Shown piece by piece: positions 46,387 through 56,439 of a stretch of DNA of 64,000 bases (position 1 is the stretch's first letter; each line of letters begins with the position of its first letter). Position numbers and translations under genes: made by a program. A model generated the notes under the pieces. The model was given only the letters and a program-made list of their open reading frames with translations. It did no database searches and was not told where the DNA came from. The DNA comes from Muscardinus avellanarius (Eukaryota; Chordata; Mammalia; Rodentia; Gliridae): NCBI GenBank assembly GCA_963383645.1, contig OY726559.1, positions 114,069,277-114,133,276 of the forward strand. Reading direction: 5' to 3'.

Positions 46387-47855
46387 TCATGGGGCAACTC
46401 TCTGTCAACTCTCTGTCTGTCTGTCTGTCTGTCTTCATGGGGCAACTCTCACCCTCTACTGGGGGGACCACCTCCTCCTCTTAGCCCCTCTCTGACTCTT
46501 GCTGTTTCTGGGAAAGGGGGCCACTGCTGCGTCAGGGAAGGCAGGGAGGGGGCAAGGAAGAGGCTGCTTCCTGAAACAGAGGAAACCTGGGAGTCTGGGA
46601 ACGGAAAAGGCCAGGGTGCCCCCTCCCTACGCACGGCTTCCTGGCCTCTCCTGCTCCTCCAGCCAGCACCTGGCAGTGGGCATAAACAGGGACTTTGCCC
46701 TCTCCCACTACTAGGGAAAGACTGGGTCAAGCAGGCAAAGGGAGGGGCAGGCCGCTGGCCGGGGCACCCAGGGCGGGGAGGGCACTGCCCTCTGGAGTTG
46801 GCAGCAGGCTTCCCTCCCCCATGACATTCCCCTGGACAACAGGCCCCCACCAGGCAGTGCCCTGGGCCAGAGGAGGCCCGCCCCTCGGTTTCTCAAGGGG
46901 AGTGGGGCAGCGGGCCAGACTCGGGGTTTTGCTGGGACCCCCAGCCAGGCGGGCTCTCCCGGAGCACCCTGCCCCCACCTCCTGCTTTTCCCGCAAATAT
47001 TGTTCCCATAAACTTCAGAAAACTAACAGGCAAGAACAAAGGGTCCGACCGACTGAGTGAGCAAGCCTCTTCCAGGGCCATTTGCCTCTCAGCCCAAAAC
47101 CTGCCCAGGAGAAGTTAACCCCTTCCTGGCCAGAGCCCTGGTCAGCCTTCTTACTACCCCCCCCCCCCCCCCCGCTCTTCAGTCCGACTACCTGAACCTC
47201 ACGGACAGAACAAGAGACTCCCATGCTACTCAGGCTCACAGCATGGCCTCCCTGGGTCACCCCGAAAGAGCCCCGGCGGGGACTCTGCAGGGTCACCTTA
47301 GGATGCAGGAGGAGTGCCGAGCCCCCCGGAGCAGGTTCGCCCCGAGGGGCCTCCCCTGGGTAACTGGGCCCTCTGCCCCTTCCTGGGGTGACCGCAGGTA
47401 CCTGTCACTAAGGGCCGCTCCCCAGCGGTGGGAGGGGGCCGCCGAGGCTTTATGGGGGGGCTTGGACCAGGCGCCCTGGAGGCAGGGAGGAGGGTCTACA
47501 CTCCAGGCAGCAGCCTCCGCGCGGCGGCTCGCTTCCGAGCGGCCAGGGTGCCCGAGGGCAGGCAGGAGAGCCTGAGCTAGCCCGGTGCAGGCGGAGCGGG
47601 CAGGTTCCCGCCCGGGGTGGCGTGCTCCAGTGCCCAGAGGGAAGTGGGCGAGGGAACCCAACCAGCGCCATCCCTCCCTGCATGGCCGCCTCGCCGGGCA
47701 GCCGCCGGGGAGGGCCAGTGCCAGCCAGGCGCCAGGGCTGGCCGCGGGGGACTCGGGGCTTACTTGGGATTAGAACTGTTCCAGAAGACGGTGTGGCGGT
47801 CAGCGGCGGCCAGGCTGCAGCACAGACCCAAGAGCGGTGCCCAGAGGAGCTCCAT
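41283..47855 (-). CDS. EFNA1: EFNA1, ephrin-A1
   Basis: Exons are 47855-47764, 43705-43410, 41810-41745, 41608-41558 and 41395-41283; 618 nt encode 205 aa, as in human. Ephrin-A1 is a GPI-anchored ligand for EphA receptors that acts in cell repulsion, angiogenesis and epithelial signalling. Visible: a signal peptide (MELLWAPLLGLCCSLAAA), the NSSNP sequon, and the ephrin fold in exon 2 with DIICPHYED, MEQYTLYLVDYEEY, CQPQSKDQVRWRC, GPEKLSEKFQRFTPF and GHSYYYI. Exon 3 has CLKLKVTVNGK. A C-terminal hydrophobic GPI signal follows (RLFPLAWAVLLLPLLLLQTQ). Receptor-binding cysteines are kept. Exon 3 begins SVPIIPLEKHC, while the human order is SKPIHQHEDRC, so this patch differs. Intron 1 is 4.06 kb, with SINEs and a complex microsatellite. 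No frame breaks. Confidence 0.97.
42150..42605 (-). repeat. Antisense SINEs with (TA)n, EFNA1 intron 2
   Basis: An ID fragment (42150-42205) and a TA run (42207-42256) are followed by a type A copy (42258-42463) and an older left part to about 42605. Same sense as EFNA1. Confidence 0.85.
42635..43260 (+). repeat. Sense SINE cluster, EFNA1 intron 2
   Basis: A type A copy lies at 42635-42830, an ID unit at 42872-42912, a type A copy at about 42912-43095, an ID unit at 43136-43175 and a truncated left part at about 43175-43260. Confidence 0.8.
43785..44450 (-). repeat. Antisense SINE cluster, EFNA1 intron 1
   Basis: ID fragments lie at about 43785-43850 and 43865-43925, with a TTTA run, a type B copy (43975-44175) and left parts to about 44345. 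A last fragment is at about 44410-44450. Confidence 0.75.
44451..45560. other. EFNA1 intron 1, repeat-free block
   Basis: About 1.1 kb of C-rich single-copy sequence. It contains GCTTTTAAAATTCC and GGAGAGATAAACATAGAAGC near 45110-45150. It could hold an intronic enhancer, but nothing in it proves that. Confidence 0.4.
45575..46222 (-). repeat. Antisense SINE cluster, EFNA1 intron 1
   Basis: An ID fragment lies at 45578-45640 and an ATTT run at 45645-45690. Type B (45692-45890), type A (45915-46113) and a left part (46115-46215) follow. Same sense as EFNA1. Confidence 0.8.
46258..46446. repeat. Complex (TG)n-(CTGT)n minisatellite, EFNA1 intron 1
   Basis: A TG run (about 46260-46296) leads into CTGT runs. 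The CTGT runs are separated by copies of CTTCATGGGGCAACTCTC, which occurs three times, twice followed by TGTCAACTCTCTGT. Confidence 0.95.
46447..47763. other. EFNA1 intron 1, 5' repeat-free block
   Basis: About 1.3 kb of GC-rich sequence next to exon 1, with a C16-type run at about 47159-47174. CCCGCAAATATTGTTCCC near 46990 could be a factor site. No SINE is present. Confidence 0.45.
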
Positions 47856-48180
47856 CGCGGGGCCTGGCGGGCCGGCGGGACGGCTCCGGTCCGCTCCGCT
47901 CCGCGCCGCGCTCTGGCCCCCGCGCCCGCGACTCCGCCTTTTGGGCCGGCGCCGCCGCCGCCCGCCCCGCCCCCGCCCCGCCCGGCCGGCCGGCCGCCCC
48001 GGGCTGGGGGCTGGGCGTGGGGGAGGGGAGGGGGAGGGGAGCGCCGGCCAGGAGCCCCCGGAGGGTCCTGGGGCGCAGCCGGCTCCGGGCGCGGGGTCCC
48101 GGCCGCGCTCGCAGCTCCGGGGCCCCGGTTCCCACGCTCGCCCACCCCCGACTCTGCGCCCGGCCCCCCCCCACTCGCGA
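47856..48180 (-). promoter_or_regulatory. EFNA1: EFNA1 CpG-island promoter
   Basis: Very GC- and CpG-rich sequence directly upstream of the ATG. Overlapping GC boxes CCCGCCCCGCCCCCGCCCCG lie at about 47961-47980, with GGCCGG repeats after them. There is no TATA box. This is typical of a CpG promoter with dispersed starts. Confidence 0.75.
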
Positions 48181-48390
48181 ATGTTTGTTTTTGTTGGTTT
48201 TGTCAATGTTGTCTTTGTTCAAAAGATGGTGTCATCGCCTGGATGCCGGGAATAAAGTGCTGTGTGTGTGTGTGACCGAGTGTGTGTGACCCAGTGTGCA
48301 ACGTGTGTGGCTCTGTGTTTGGGTGCGCGGAGGGACACGCGGGGCCCCGTGCTCGTGGGTGTGCCAAGGGACTCCATGACCTGAGTGTGT

Positions 48391-48430
<40 letters not shown>

Positions 48431-48584
48431 CATCGCATGTGAGTGTCCTGCGAACGCGCTCTTGAATATGGGCTGCAAAAACAACCTGGGTGCGAAGGGC
48501 GACAAGCTGTAAAACCCAACACATGCGCATCTGGCGTGCGTAAATACCCGCGCCCGAGTGCGAACGCATTTGCGAGTAAGATCA
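48181..48584. repeat. TG-rich region upstream of EFNA1
   Basis: Interrupted TG/GTGTGA runs from about 48258 to 48430, the longest pure run at 48396-48428. The rest is unique sequence without an assigned feature. Confidence 0.7.
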
Positions 48585-49435
48585 CAGCCGCGCGCGGTGG
48601 CACGCTTGTCAGCCCAGCGCTGGGAGGCTGAGACAGAGGAGGATCGAGGTTCAGGGCCAGCCTCGGCCGCTTACTGAGGCCCTTTGCAACTCAGGGACAC
48701 CCTGTTTCAAAATAGAGAATGAAGCCAGGCGCGGTGGCCCACGCTTGTAATCTCAGTACTTGGGAGGCTGAGACAGGAGAGTCACAGGTTCGACGTCAGC
48801 CTCAGCTACTTAGGCTCTCAGCAATTTAGTGAGACCCTGTTTCCAAATAAAATATAAAAAAAGGTCTGGGAGTATAGCCCAGAGGTAAAAAGCCTCTGGG
48901 TTCCACCCCCAGTACCACCAAAAACAAAACAAAACAAAAACAAAATAGACGTGGTGGCACACGCTTGTAATCTCAGTACTTGGGAGGCTGAGACAGGAGA
49001 ATCACAGGTTCGACATCAACCTCAGCTACTTAGTGAGGCTCTGTTTCCAAATAAAATAGAAAATAGGTCTGGGCGTATAGCCCATTACCACCAAAAAATA
49101 AAAAATAAAAATAAAAAAAAGCAAAGTCGGGCATGGTAGTGTACACTTGTAACCCCAGGACTTGGGGGGGCTGAGACAGGAGGATCGTAAGTTCGAGGCC
49201 AGCCTCGGCTACTTAGTGAGGGTCTCAGCAACTTAGTGAGACCCTGTTTCCAATAAAGTATAAAATGGTTTCGTGAGTATAGGCCGGAGGTAGAAAGCCC
49301 CTGGGTTCCACCCCGAGTACCACCAAAAATAAATACAGAAAGAAAGAAAGAAAGAAAGGAAGGAATGGGGGTGTATCGGGAGGTAGAATGCCCCTGGGTC
49401 CCATCCCTAGCACCCCCCCCCCACACACACACACA
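48585..49435 (+). repeat. Sense SINE cluster
   Basis: Copies start at about 48588, 48723 (type B), 48945 (left part) and 49125 (type B). An AAAG run at 49338-49360 and an ID unit with a CA tail to 49435 close the cluster. Confidence 0.8.
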
Positions 49436-50400
49436 GCCGCGTGCGCGTTAGCGTGTGAAACTCTTGACAAGCAGATGCTAATGTTTGCTGATCAGCGCGC
49501 AGGAGAGGAGCAGGAGACGTGTTGGGGCGCGCCGTGGGGGTGGGGCGCTCGGGCCACGTCCCGGGCTGCGGCTGGGCTGGGCCCAGGAGCCGGGTCTCCC
49601 AGCCAGGCGGCCCCAGGACCGGGCTGGAGTCGGGGCGCGGGTCCCCTCCCCCGCGCCGTGTAAACAGACCCGCTGGAATTCGCCTCTCGGGGCTGTTCTC
49701 CGCGCCTCTCGGCCGCAGAGGGGCTGGGGGCGGGGCGGGCTGCAGGGAGGGGGCTGCAGGTGTCTGCCTGGGCTGGGGCGTGCGCCAGCAGCTGCGCCCG
49801 CGGAGCTCGGCGTGCGCTCGGCGGCTCTAGCGTGCAGCGCGGTGCGCCCCGGAGTCGAGTCCCGTGCGCGGTGCGTGTGCGAGTGCGTCCCCGGCCGGCC
49901 TGGCAGCTGCACGGCAGGGAGCCGCGGGCCTGGGGCCCTGGAGGGGACGGGTCCGGCTTCCTAGTTCCCAGGCCGTTTCATCCTCGTCTTTTACGGCCGG
50001 GTCTGGCGACAGCCCCTGTAATTACGCGGAGCCCGGACGCCGCTGCCAGCCGGGCGCGGACCTCGCCGGGGAGGAGCCCGAGGTCGGCCCGCCTCCTCCC
50101 TCCGGCCCCCGGCTCCGGAGCAGCAGGAGGATAAATATTTACCAGGCCGTGCAACCCCAGCGCCGGGTCAGGGTCGGGCTTGCCACTCCCGCGCGCACCT
50201 GCCCCAGGCGACGTGCCCGAACCCCACGTCGCTCCCAGGCCCGGCCGAAGTCCATCCTTGGGCCGGCCCCGGGGCGGACCTCGTGCGCGTTGGGCTCACC
50301 CGGGAGGACGCCTGCCTGGCCCGGTCGCCCGCGTGCCCCGGTGAGATGGCCCATGCAGCTCGGATGTCCTGTGGACTCGAAGCTGCAGGTGGCCAGGGGT
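49436..50400. other. CpG-rich repeat-free island upstream of EFNA1
   Basis: Almost 1 kb with high GC and many CpGs, about 1.6-2.5 kb upstream of the EFNA1 start. It contains GGATAAATATTTACCAGG near 50129. No coding exon with recognisable homology is seen, although long frames are open as expected in CpG islands. Confidence 0.5.
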
Positions 50401-50485
50401 TGGTTTTGCTCCCTGTGCCTTGGGTAGCGCCTGGCACGGTGCCCGCACCTACACCAGATGGTCAGTAAACATCTGTCGAGTGAGG
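50400..50485 (+). repeat. Possible L2 3' end fragment
   Basis: GCGCCTGGCACGGTGCCCGC and TGGTCAGTAAACATCTGTCG resemble the L2/MIR-type 3' tail (GCCTGGCACAGTGCC...CAATAAATG). Confidence 0.5.
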
Positions 50486-50582
50486 TCACTTGCGACTCAG
50501 TGTTAACCTCTGCTCCGAAAAGTCACCGGCGGAGGGGTTCAGGAGGGCAGTAGGGGTGGCACCTCCTTAGACGGTGGGCCAG

Positions 50583-50789
50583 CAGCCGGGCGTGGTGGAG
50601 CACGCTTGTCATCCCGGTACTTGGGAGGCTGAGACAGGAGGATCGCACAGGTTCGAAGCCAGCCTCAGCTACTTAGTGAGGCTCTCAGCAACTTAGTGAG
50701 ACCCTGTTTCTAAATAAACTATAAAATAGATCTGAGAGTATAGCTCGGAGGTAGAAAAGCCCCTGGGTTCTACCCCCAGCACCACCAAA

Positions 50790-50828
<39 letters not shown>

Positions 50829-51060
50829 ATGGAAGCCAGCCGTGGTGGTGCATGCTTGGAATTCCAGCATTCGGGAGGCTGAGACAGAAGGATCACGGTT
50901 CTTGGCCAGCCTCAGCTACTACTTAGTGAGGCCCTTTGAAACTCAGTGAGATCCTGTTTCAAAATAAAGAAAAAAAAATAGGGCTGGGGGTGGGGCTCGG
51001 AGGCAGAATGCCTCTGGGTTCCATCCCTAGTACAGCAAAATGTAAAATAAAATAAAAATA
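50583..51060 (+). repeat. Two sense SINEs with (AAAT)n
   Basis: A type B copy (50583-50785) with an AAAT tail to 50832 is followed by a type A copy (50833-51045). Confidence 0.9.
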
Positions 51061-51150
51061 AGGCTGGGGGTATAGCTTGGAGATAGAATGTTCCTGGGAG
51101 GGAGGGGGGAGAGGGAGAGGGAGAGGGAGAGGGAGAGGGAGAGAGAGATA
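51061..51150 (+). repeat. ID fragment plus (GGGAGA)n
   Basis: A short ID 5' half (51061-51096) continues into GGGAGA units. Confidence 0.75.
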
Positions 51151-51540
51151 TCCAGGACGCCCCCCCCCCAGAAGGCTACGGTCCAGTCCGAGTTCCCTAG
51201 AGGGAGAGGACGTGCGGGGTCCCCGCTCCAGCTCCGCGGGGCAGGTCCGGGCTCGCTGGGCCCAGCCTGGCGGGGCCACGTCCGCTCCCGCCCTGCCTGC
51301 GTCTAGCGTTAAGGCGAGCCGGGGTGGAGAGGTTTGGGGAGAAATCTAGGACACTAGCGGAACGCGGGCCCTCCTCCCGGGGTCCGCGGCCGTCAGATCT
51401 CTCCTGATTCTCACTCCCGTGAGCCCTCTAGTCGCCCATCAGACTCGCGATGCTCCTAAAGGCGGGGGATTGCGATGGTAACCCAGATGGCCAAGATTCG
51501 TCTAAAATAAAGCCCCAAACAGGGCTGGTGGCGCATACTT
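51151..51540. other. Repeat-free GC-rich spacer
   Basis: About 390 bp with CpGs. No exon or known element is recognised. Confidence 0.45.
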
Positions 51541-51544
51541 TTTT

Positions 51545-51629
51545 TTAAATTTTCTTTCCGTACTGGGGATGGAACCCAGGGGCATTCTGCCTCCGAGCTA
51601 CACCCCTGCTCTATTTTTTTATTCTCTGT

Positions 51630-51670
<41 letters not shown>

Positions 51671-52145
51671 TACCCAGGTGCTTTTCTACCTCCGGGCTAT
51701 ACTCCTAGACCTATTATTTTTTTTTTAATTTTATTTGGAAACAGGGTCTCACTAAGTTGCTGAGAGCCTCACAAAGTAGCTGAAGCTGGCTTCGAACCTG
51801 TGTGATGTGATCCTCCTGTCTCAGCCTCCCAAGCGCGGGGATTACAAGTATGAGCCACCAAGCCCGGCTTTTCTTTATTTTGAAACAGGATCTCACTGAG
51901 TTGCAAAGGGCCTCACTAAGTAGCTAAGACTGTCCGCTAACAGCGATCCTCCTGTCTCAGTCTCCCAAATGCTGGGATTACCCAGTACTTGGGAGGCTGA
52001 GACAGGAGGATCGCAGGTTTGAGGACAGCCTCAGCAAGTCGTGAGACTCTCATCAACCTAGGGAGCCCCAGTTTCAAAATAAAAATAGTGCTGGGGGTGA
52101 AGCTTGAAGCACATGGCTTCAATCCCCAGGACCAAAATAAATAAA
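51545..52145. repeat. SINE cluster, mixed orientation
   Basis: An antisense ID (51555-51620), a TG run (51630-51670), an antisense type B (51669-51868) and an antisense type A left part (51870-51980) are followed by a sense copy (51982-52145). Confidence 0.8.
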
Positions 52146-52289
52146 TAAACAAATAGATAAATCAATAACTAGATAGATAGTTCCTACCCATGAAAGCCCC
52201 ACGGTCCAGTAGGGGGCTTTCATTTGGGTATTTGCATTTCTGATTCTGGGAACAGGGGAAATAGTCACCCAGAATCACAAACTTGCCGC

Positions 52290-52660
52290 TGAGTGGCTGA
52301 GCGTGGTGGCGCAGGTTTGTAATCTCTTCATTTGGGAGGTGGAGACAGGAGGATCCCGGTTCTCGGTTCTCGGCCAGCCTCTGCTACTTAGTGAGGTCCT
52401 TTACAACTCAGTTAGACTCTGTTTCAAAAAAATAAAAAATAAAAAATAGGGCTGACAGGCGTGGTGGCGCACGCTTGTAATCCCAGCTGAGATTCGCGAA
52501 GCTGAGATTGGAGGATGGCGGTTCGCGGCCAGCCTCAGCTGCTTACTGAGGCCCTCTGCAACTCAGTGAGACCCTGTTTCAAAATAAAGAATAAAAAATA
52601 GGGCTGGGGGTGTAGCTCGGAGGGAGAATGACCCTGGGTACCATCCCCAGTACCGGAAAA
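52290..52660 (+). repeat. Two sense SINEs
   Basis: A left part at about 52295-52450 is followed by a type A copy at 52455-52655. Confidence 0.85.
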
Positions 52661-53138
52661 AAAAATCACCAACTTTCGGAGTGTTGCCTAGATCCCAATG
52701 CGTCCCCCGCACCTGACCCCCGCTGGAGCCGCTGCGCCACCTGCTGGAGAGAGAGGAGAGGTGCAGGCGCCGTCAGTCCCGGAGACAATGACGGCCTCGG
52801 AGGCGGGACCGGCTCCCGGCCTGCGCCCCGGCGGCGTGCCCGGGCGGGTCTGCTCTCGGCTTCTGGCTCGGGGTTACCTCTCGCCGCCAAGCCGGGCGCC
52901 CGCCCTGGCTGTCAGCGCCGCCGCCACCCCCCGGGCAAACATCTGGGCGAGAGATTTTGAGGTGTCTGTCTGCCGGGCCGCCTGGGAAATTCCCGCCCTG
53001 AGCCCTTTCAGGGAATTTCTCCGGGGCCAGGGCAGCCCGAGCGCGGGTGGGGGGGCCCGAGCGCGGGTGGGGGGCCTGCGCCCCGGGAGGCAGGGCTGCG
53101 CGCCCGGGCCGGGCAGGCTGCTTTGGCAAATCCCTTTC
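52661..53138. other. CpG-rich repeat-free island
   Basis: About 480 bp, strongly GC-rich, with repeated CGAGCGCGGGTGGGG near 53038 and 53057. A 160-aa frame (52698-53180 +) is open, but it runs into a SINE and has no recognisable domain, so I do not call a gene. Confidence 0.45.
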
Positions 53139-53520
53139 TTTCTTTTTCTTTTTTTTTTTTCTTTTTTTTTGCGAGTCTAGGGATGGAACTCAGGGGTATT
53201 CAACATCTGAGCTACCCCATGTGCCCTATTTTTTATTCTTTCTTTTGAAACAGGATCTCACTGAGTTGCAAAGGGCCTCACTAAGTAGCTGAGGCTGTCC
53301 GCGAATCATGATCCTCCTGTCTCAGCCTCCCGAATGCTGGGATGACAAGCGTGCGCCACCACGCCTGGCTTCTTTCTTTCTTCTTTCCTTCTTTCTCTCT
53401 CTCTTCTCTCTCTTCTCTCTCTCTCCCCCTTCCCTCCCTTTCTTTCTCTTTCTCTCTTTCTTTTCTTTTCTTTTTGGTGCTGGGTATTTAACCCAACCTC
53501 CAAAAAACACCCCAGCCTTA

Positions 53521-53555
<35 letters not shown>

Positions 53556-54435
53556 CATCATCATCATCATCATCATCATCACTAGTAGTAGTAGTAGTAG
53601 TAGTAGTAGTGGGGATGGAACCCAGGGGCACTCCACCTCCGAGATACAACTCACCTCCAGCCCTATTTTTTAATTAATTAATTATATTTATTTACTTATT
53701 TATTTATTTATTTATTTATTTATTTGCGGGTCTGGGGATGGAACCCAGGGGCATTCGACCCCCAAGCTACACCCCTGCCCTGTTTTTTATTCTTTATTTT
53801 GAAAAAGGGTCTCACTAAGTTGTGGAGAGCCTCACTAAGTAGCTGAGACTGGCCGTGAACTCTGATCCTCTGGTCTCAACCTCCCGAATGCTGGGATTAC
53901 AAGCCTGTGCCACCAAGCCCAGCTTATTCTTCTATTTTGAAACAAGGTCTCGCTGAGTTGCAAAGGGCCTCACTAAGTAGTGGCTGAGGCTGTCCACAAA
54001 CTTCGACCCTCCTGTCTCGGCCTCCCAAATGCAGGGATTACAAGTCTGCGCCACCACGCCCGGCTCCCTATTTTATTTTTTATTTTTATTTATTTATTAT
54101 TTTTTGCTATTGGGGATAGAACCCAGGCACACTCTGTTTGTGGTATGTGTGTGTGTGTGTTACGGGGAATTGAACCCAGAGGCATTCTATCTTTGAGTTA
54201 CACCCCCAGCCAATATTATTTATTTGGAAAAAGGGTCAGCTAGGTTGATGAGAATTTCACTACTTGTTCAGGCTGTCCTTGAACCGCGATCCTCCTGTCT
54301 CAGCCTCCCAAGTACTGGGATTACAGATGTGCGTGTGCCACACCTGGCTCTTATATTTTTTTTTATAATGAAACAAGGTCTTGTTGGGTTGCCGAGAGCC
54401 TCACTAAATTGCTGACGCTGGCTTTGAATCTCCCA
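53139..54435 (-). repeat. Antisense SINE cluster with trinucleotide runs
   Basis: Type A copies lie at about 53160-53370, 53725-53925 and 53935-54065, with ID and left fragments at 53610-53670, 54110-54215 and 54220-54435. A pyrimidine run is at 53372-53475, and a TTA-TCA-TAG compound run at 53518-53610. Confidence 0.8.
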
Positions 54436-54696
54436 TCTTTCCAAAGATCAGTGGCCGAGTCAGACGTGCGCCATCCCCTGGCACGGCCACGTGACTGCTC
54501 TTCCCTTGCTCTGGGCCTGTGGTTTGGCAGGGAGGGCAAGGGCTGCAGGGCACTGGGGCGCGGCTGTCTGCCCCGCTCAGCCCCAGAGGGCATCTCTGGG
54601 TGATGGGGTAACGCAGCAGCAAGAAAGGCAGGACTGAGCCTAGAGCCTCCTCTGCCCCAGTCCTTCCAGGTCATTTTGAAAAAAGTAAAAATCACA

Positions 54697-54899
54697 TGGA
54701 GGTGGGCGTGGGGGTGCACGCTTGTCATCCCAGCATTTGGGAGGCTGAGATGGTAGGATCGCGGTTCGCGGACAGCCTCAGCTACTTAGTGAGGTCCTCC
54801 GCAACTCAGTGAGACCTGGTTTCAAAATAAAGAATAAAAACTAGGGCTGGGGATGGAGCTCAGAGGTAGAATGCCCCTGGGTTCCATCCCCAGTACCAC

Positions 54900-54956
<57 letters not shown>

Positions 54957-55204
54957 GCGCTGGGAGTGTAACTCAGTAATGAAGCACTCTTGAGTTCAAC
55001 CGCTAGTACCACAAAAATAATAATGATAATAATAACAACAACAAATTAAAAAACATAATAAACTGAGTGTGGTGGCACACACCTGTAATCTCAGTACTTG
55101 GGAGACTGAGACAGGAAGATGCAGGCTTGAAGCCAGCACATAGTATTTAAAAAAATTTGTTTAAGAAGCCGGGCGTGGTGGCACACACTTGTAATCCCAG
55201 CATT
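54697..55204 (+). repeat. Sense SINEs with (GA)(CAGA)n
   Basis: A type A copy lies at 54697-54898. GA and CAGA runs extend to 54957, then an ID unit (54957-55012) and left parts at about 55055-55150 and 55168-55204. Confidence 0.8.
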
Positions 55205-55675
55205 ACTACTTTCTTTTCTGAAACAGCATCTAAGTTGCCGAGTCTGGCTTCAAACCTATGGCCCTCCAGCCTCAGCCTCCCTATTGCTGAGATTATATGT
55301 ATGTGTGCCACTATGCCTGGATACATTTATTTTATTTTGGGGGTAATGGGGATGGAACCCAGTGGCATTCTACCTCTAAGCGACACCCCTAGCCCTATTT
55401 TTTATTCTTTATTTTTGAAAGAGGGTCTCATTGAGTTGTAAAGGGCCTCACTAAGTAGCTGAGGCTGGCCCCAAACCGTCATCCTCATGTCTCAGCCTCC
55501 CAAATGCTGGGATTACAAGTGTGTGCCAGCACACCCGGCTAGTATTTTTATTTTTTGAAACAGGGTCTCACTGAGTGGCGAAGGGCCTCGCTGAGCAGCT
55601 GAGGCTGTCCATGAACCACTCCTGTCTCAGCCTCCTGAATGCTGCGATTGCAAGTGTGCACCACCAGGCCTGGTT
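55205..55675 (-). repeat. Antisense SINEs
   Basis: A left part (55215-55320), a type A copy (55335-55540) and another left part (55550-55675). Confidence 0.8.
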
Positions 55676-55934
55676 CTAAATTTAATAACTTAAAATTTAC
55701 GAATGCACTTTCAGTCCAGTGTTACATGTTTGTTGTCCTGGGGGCTCTGGAGCGACTGAGATATGTCCGTGCCCTAAAGGAATCTAGACTATTGGCAAAT
55801 GTACCATTAGAATTTAGATAAGAATCATAATAATAGAGGTAGGAGCAGCATAACAAGTGTGGGTTCACAGAGGACGGAATGTCTGTGTAGTGGAGGAGGG
55901 CTTTGGAGGGGATGATGAAATGCGTTTTTTTTTT

Positions 55935-56143
55935 TGTGTGTGTGGTACTGGGGGTGGAACCCAGGGGCTTTTCTACCTCCGGACTATACTCCAGACCTAT
56001 TTTATATTTTATTTGGAAACAGGGTCTCACTAAGTTGCTGAGAGCCTCACTAAGTAGCTGAGGCTGGCTTCGAACCTGTGCGATCCTCCTGTCTCAGCCT
56101 CCCAAGCGCGGGGATGACAAGCGTGCGCCACCACGCCCGGATG
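55935..56143 (-). repeat. Type B SINE
   Basis: An antisense full-length copy with a poly-T and TG-rich end. Confidence 0.9.
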
Positions 56144-56206
56144 TTTGAAAAGCATTTTAGAGGATGAGTAGACATTGATATTCAGGGGTGAAAGAATAGA
56201 AAGGGT

Positions 56207-56400
56207 GCCTGGCGTGGTGGCGCACGCTTGTCATCCCCGCGCTTGGGAGGCTGAGACAGGAGGATCGCGCAGGTTCGAAGCCAGCTGCACGCACTGGCTT
56301 AGGAGACCCTGTTTCCAAATTAAAATATAAAATAGGTCTGGGAGTGTAGCCCGGAGGTAGAAGGGCTTCCAGGAACCCCAGTACCACCAAAAAAAAGAAA
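56207..56400 (+). repeat. Type C SINE with near-perfect target duplication
   Basis: A sense copy. AAAGAATAGAAAGGG lies before it and AAAGAATAGAAGGGG after it. The inverted repeat is at 56278-56300. Confidence 0.9.
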
Positions 56401-56439
56401 AAAAAAAAAAGAAAAGAATAGAAGGGGCAAGAGTTTGTC

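Noticed and set aside
46216..46824. 202-aa frame with CLSVCLSV repeats
   Set aside because: It is translation of the TG/CTGT minisatellite in EFNA1 intron 1.
47622..48289. Frames of 150-231 aa across the EFNA1 promoter
   Set aside because: They are CpG-island frames overlapping EFNA1 exon 1; only the - strand signal-peptide exon has support.
52698..53180. 160-aa + frame as a new gene
   Set aside because: It ends in a SINE, has no domain, and its neighbours give no exon structure.
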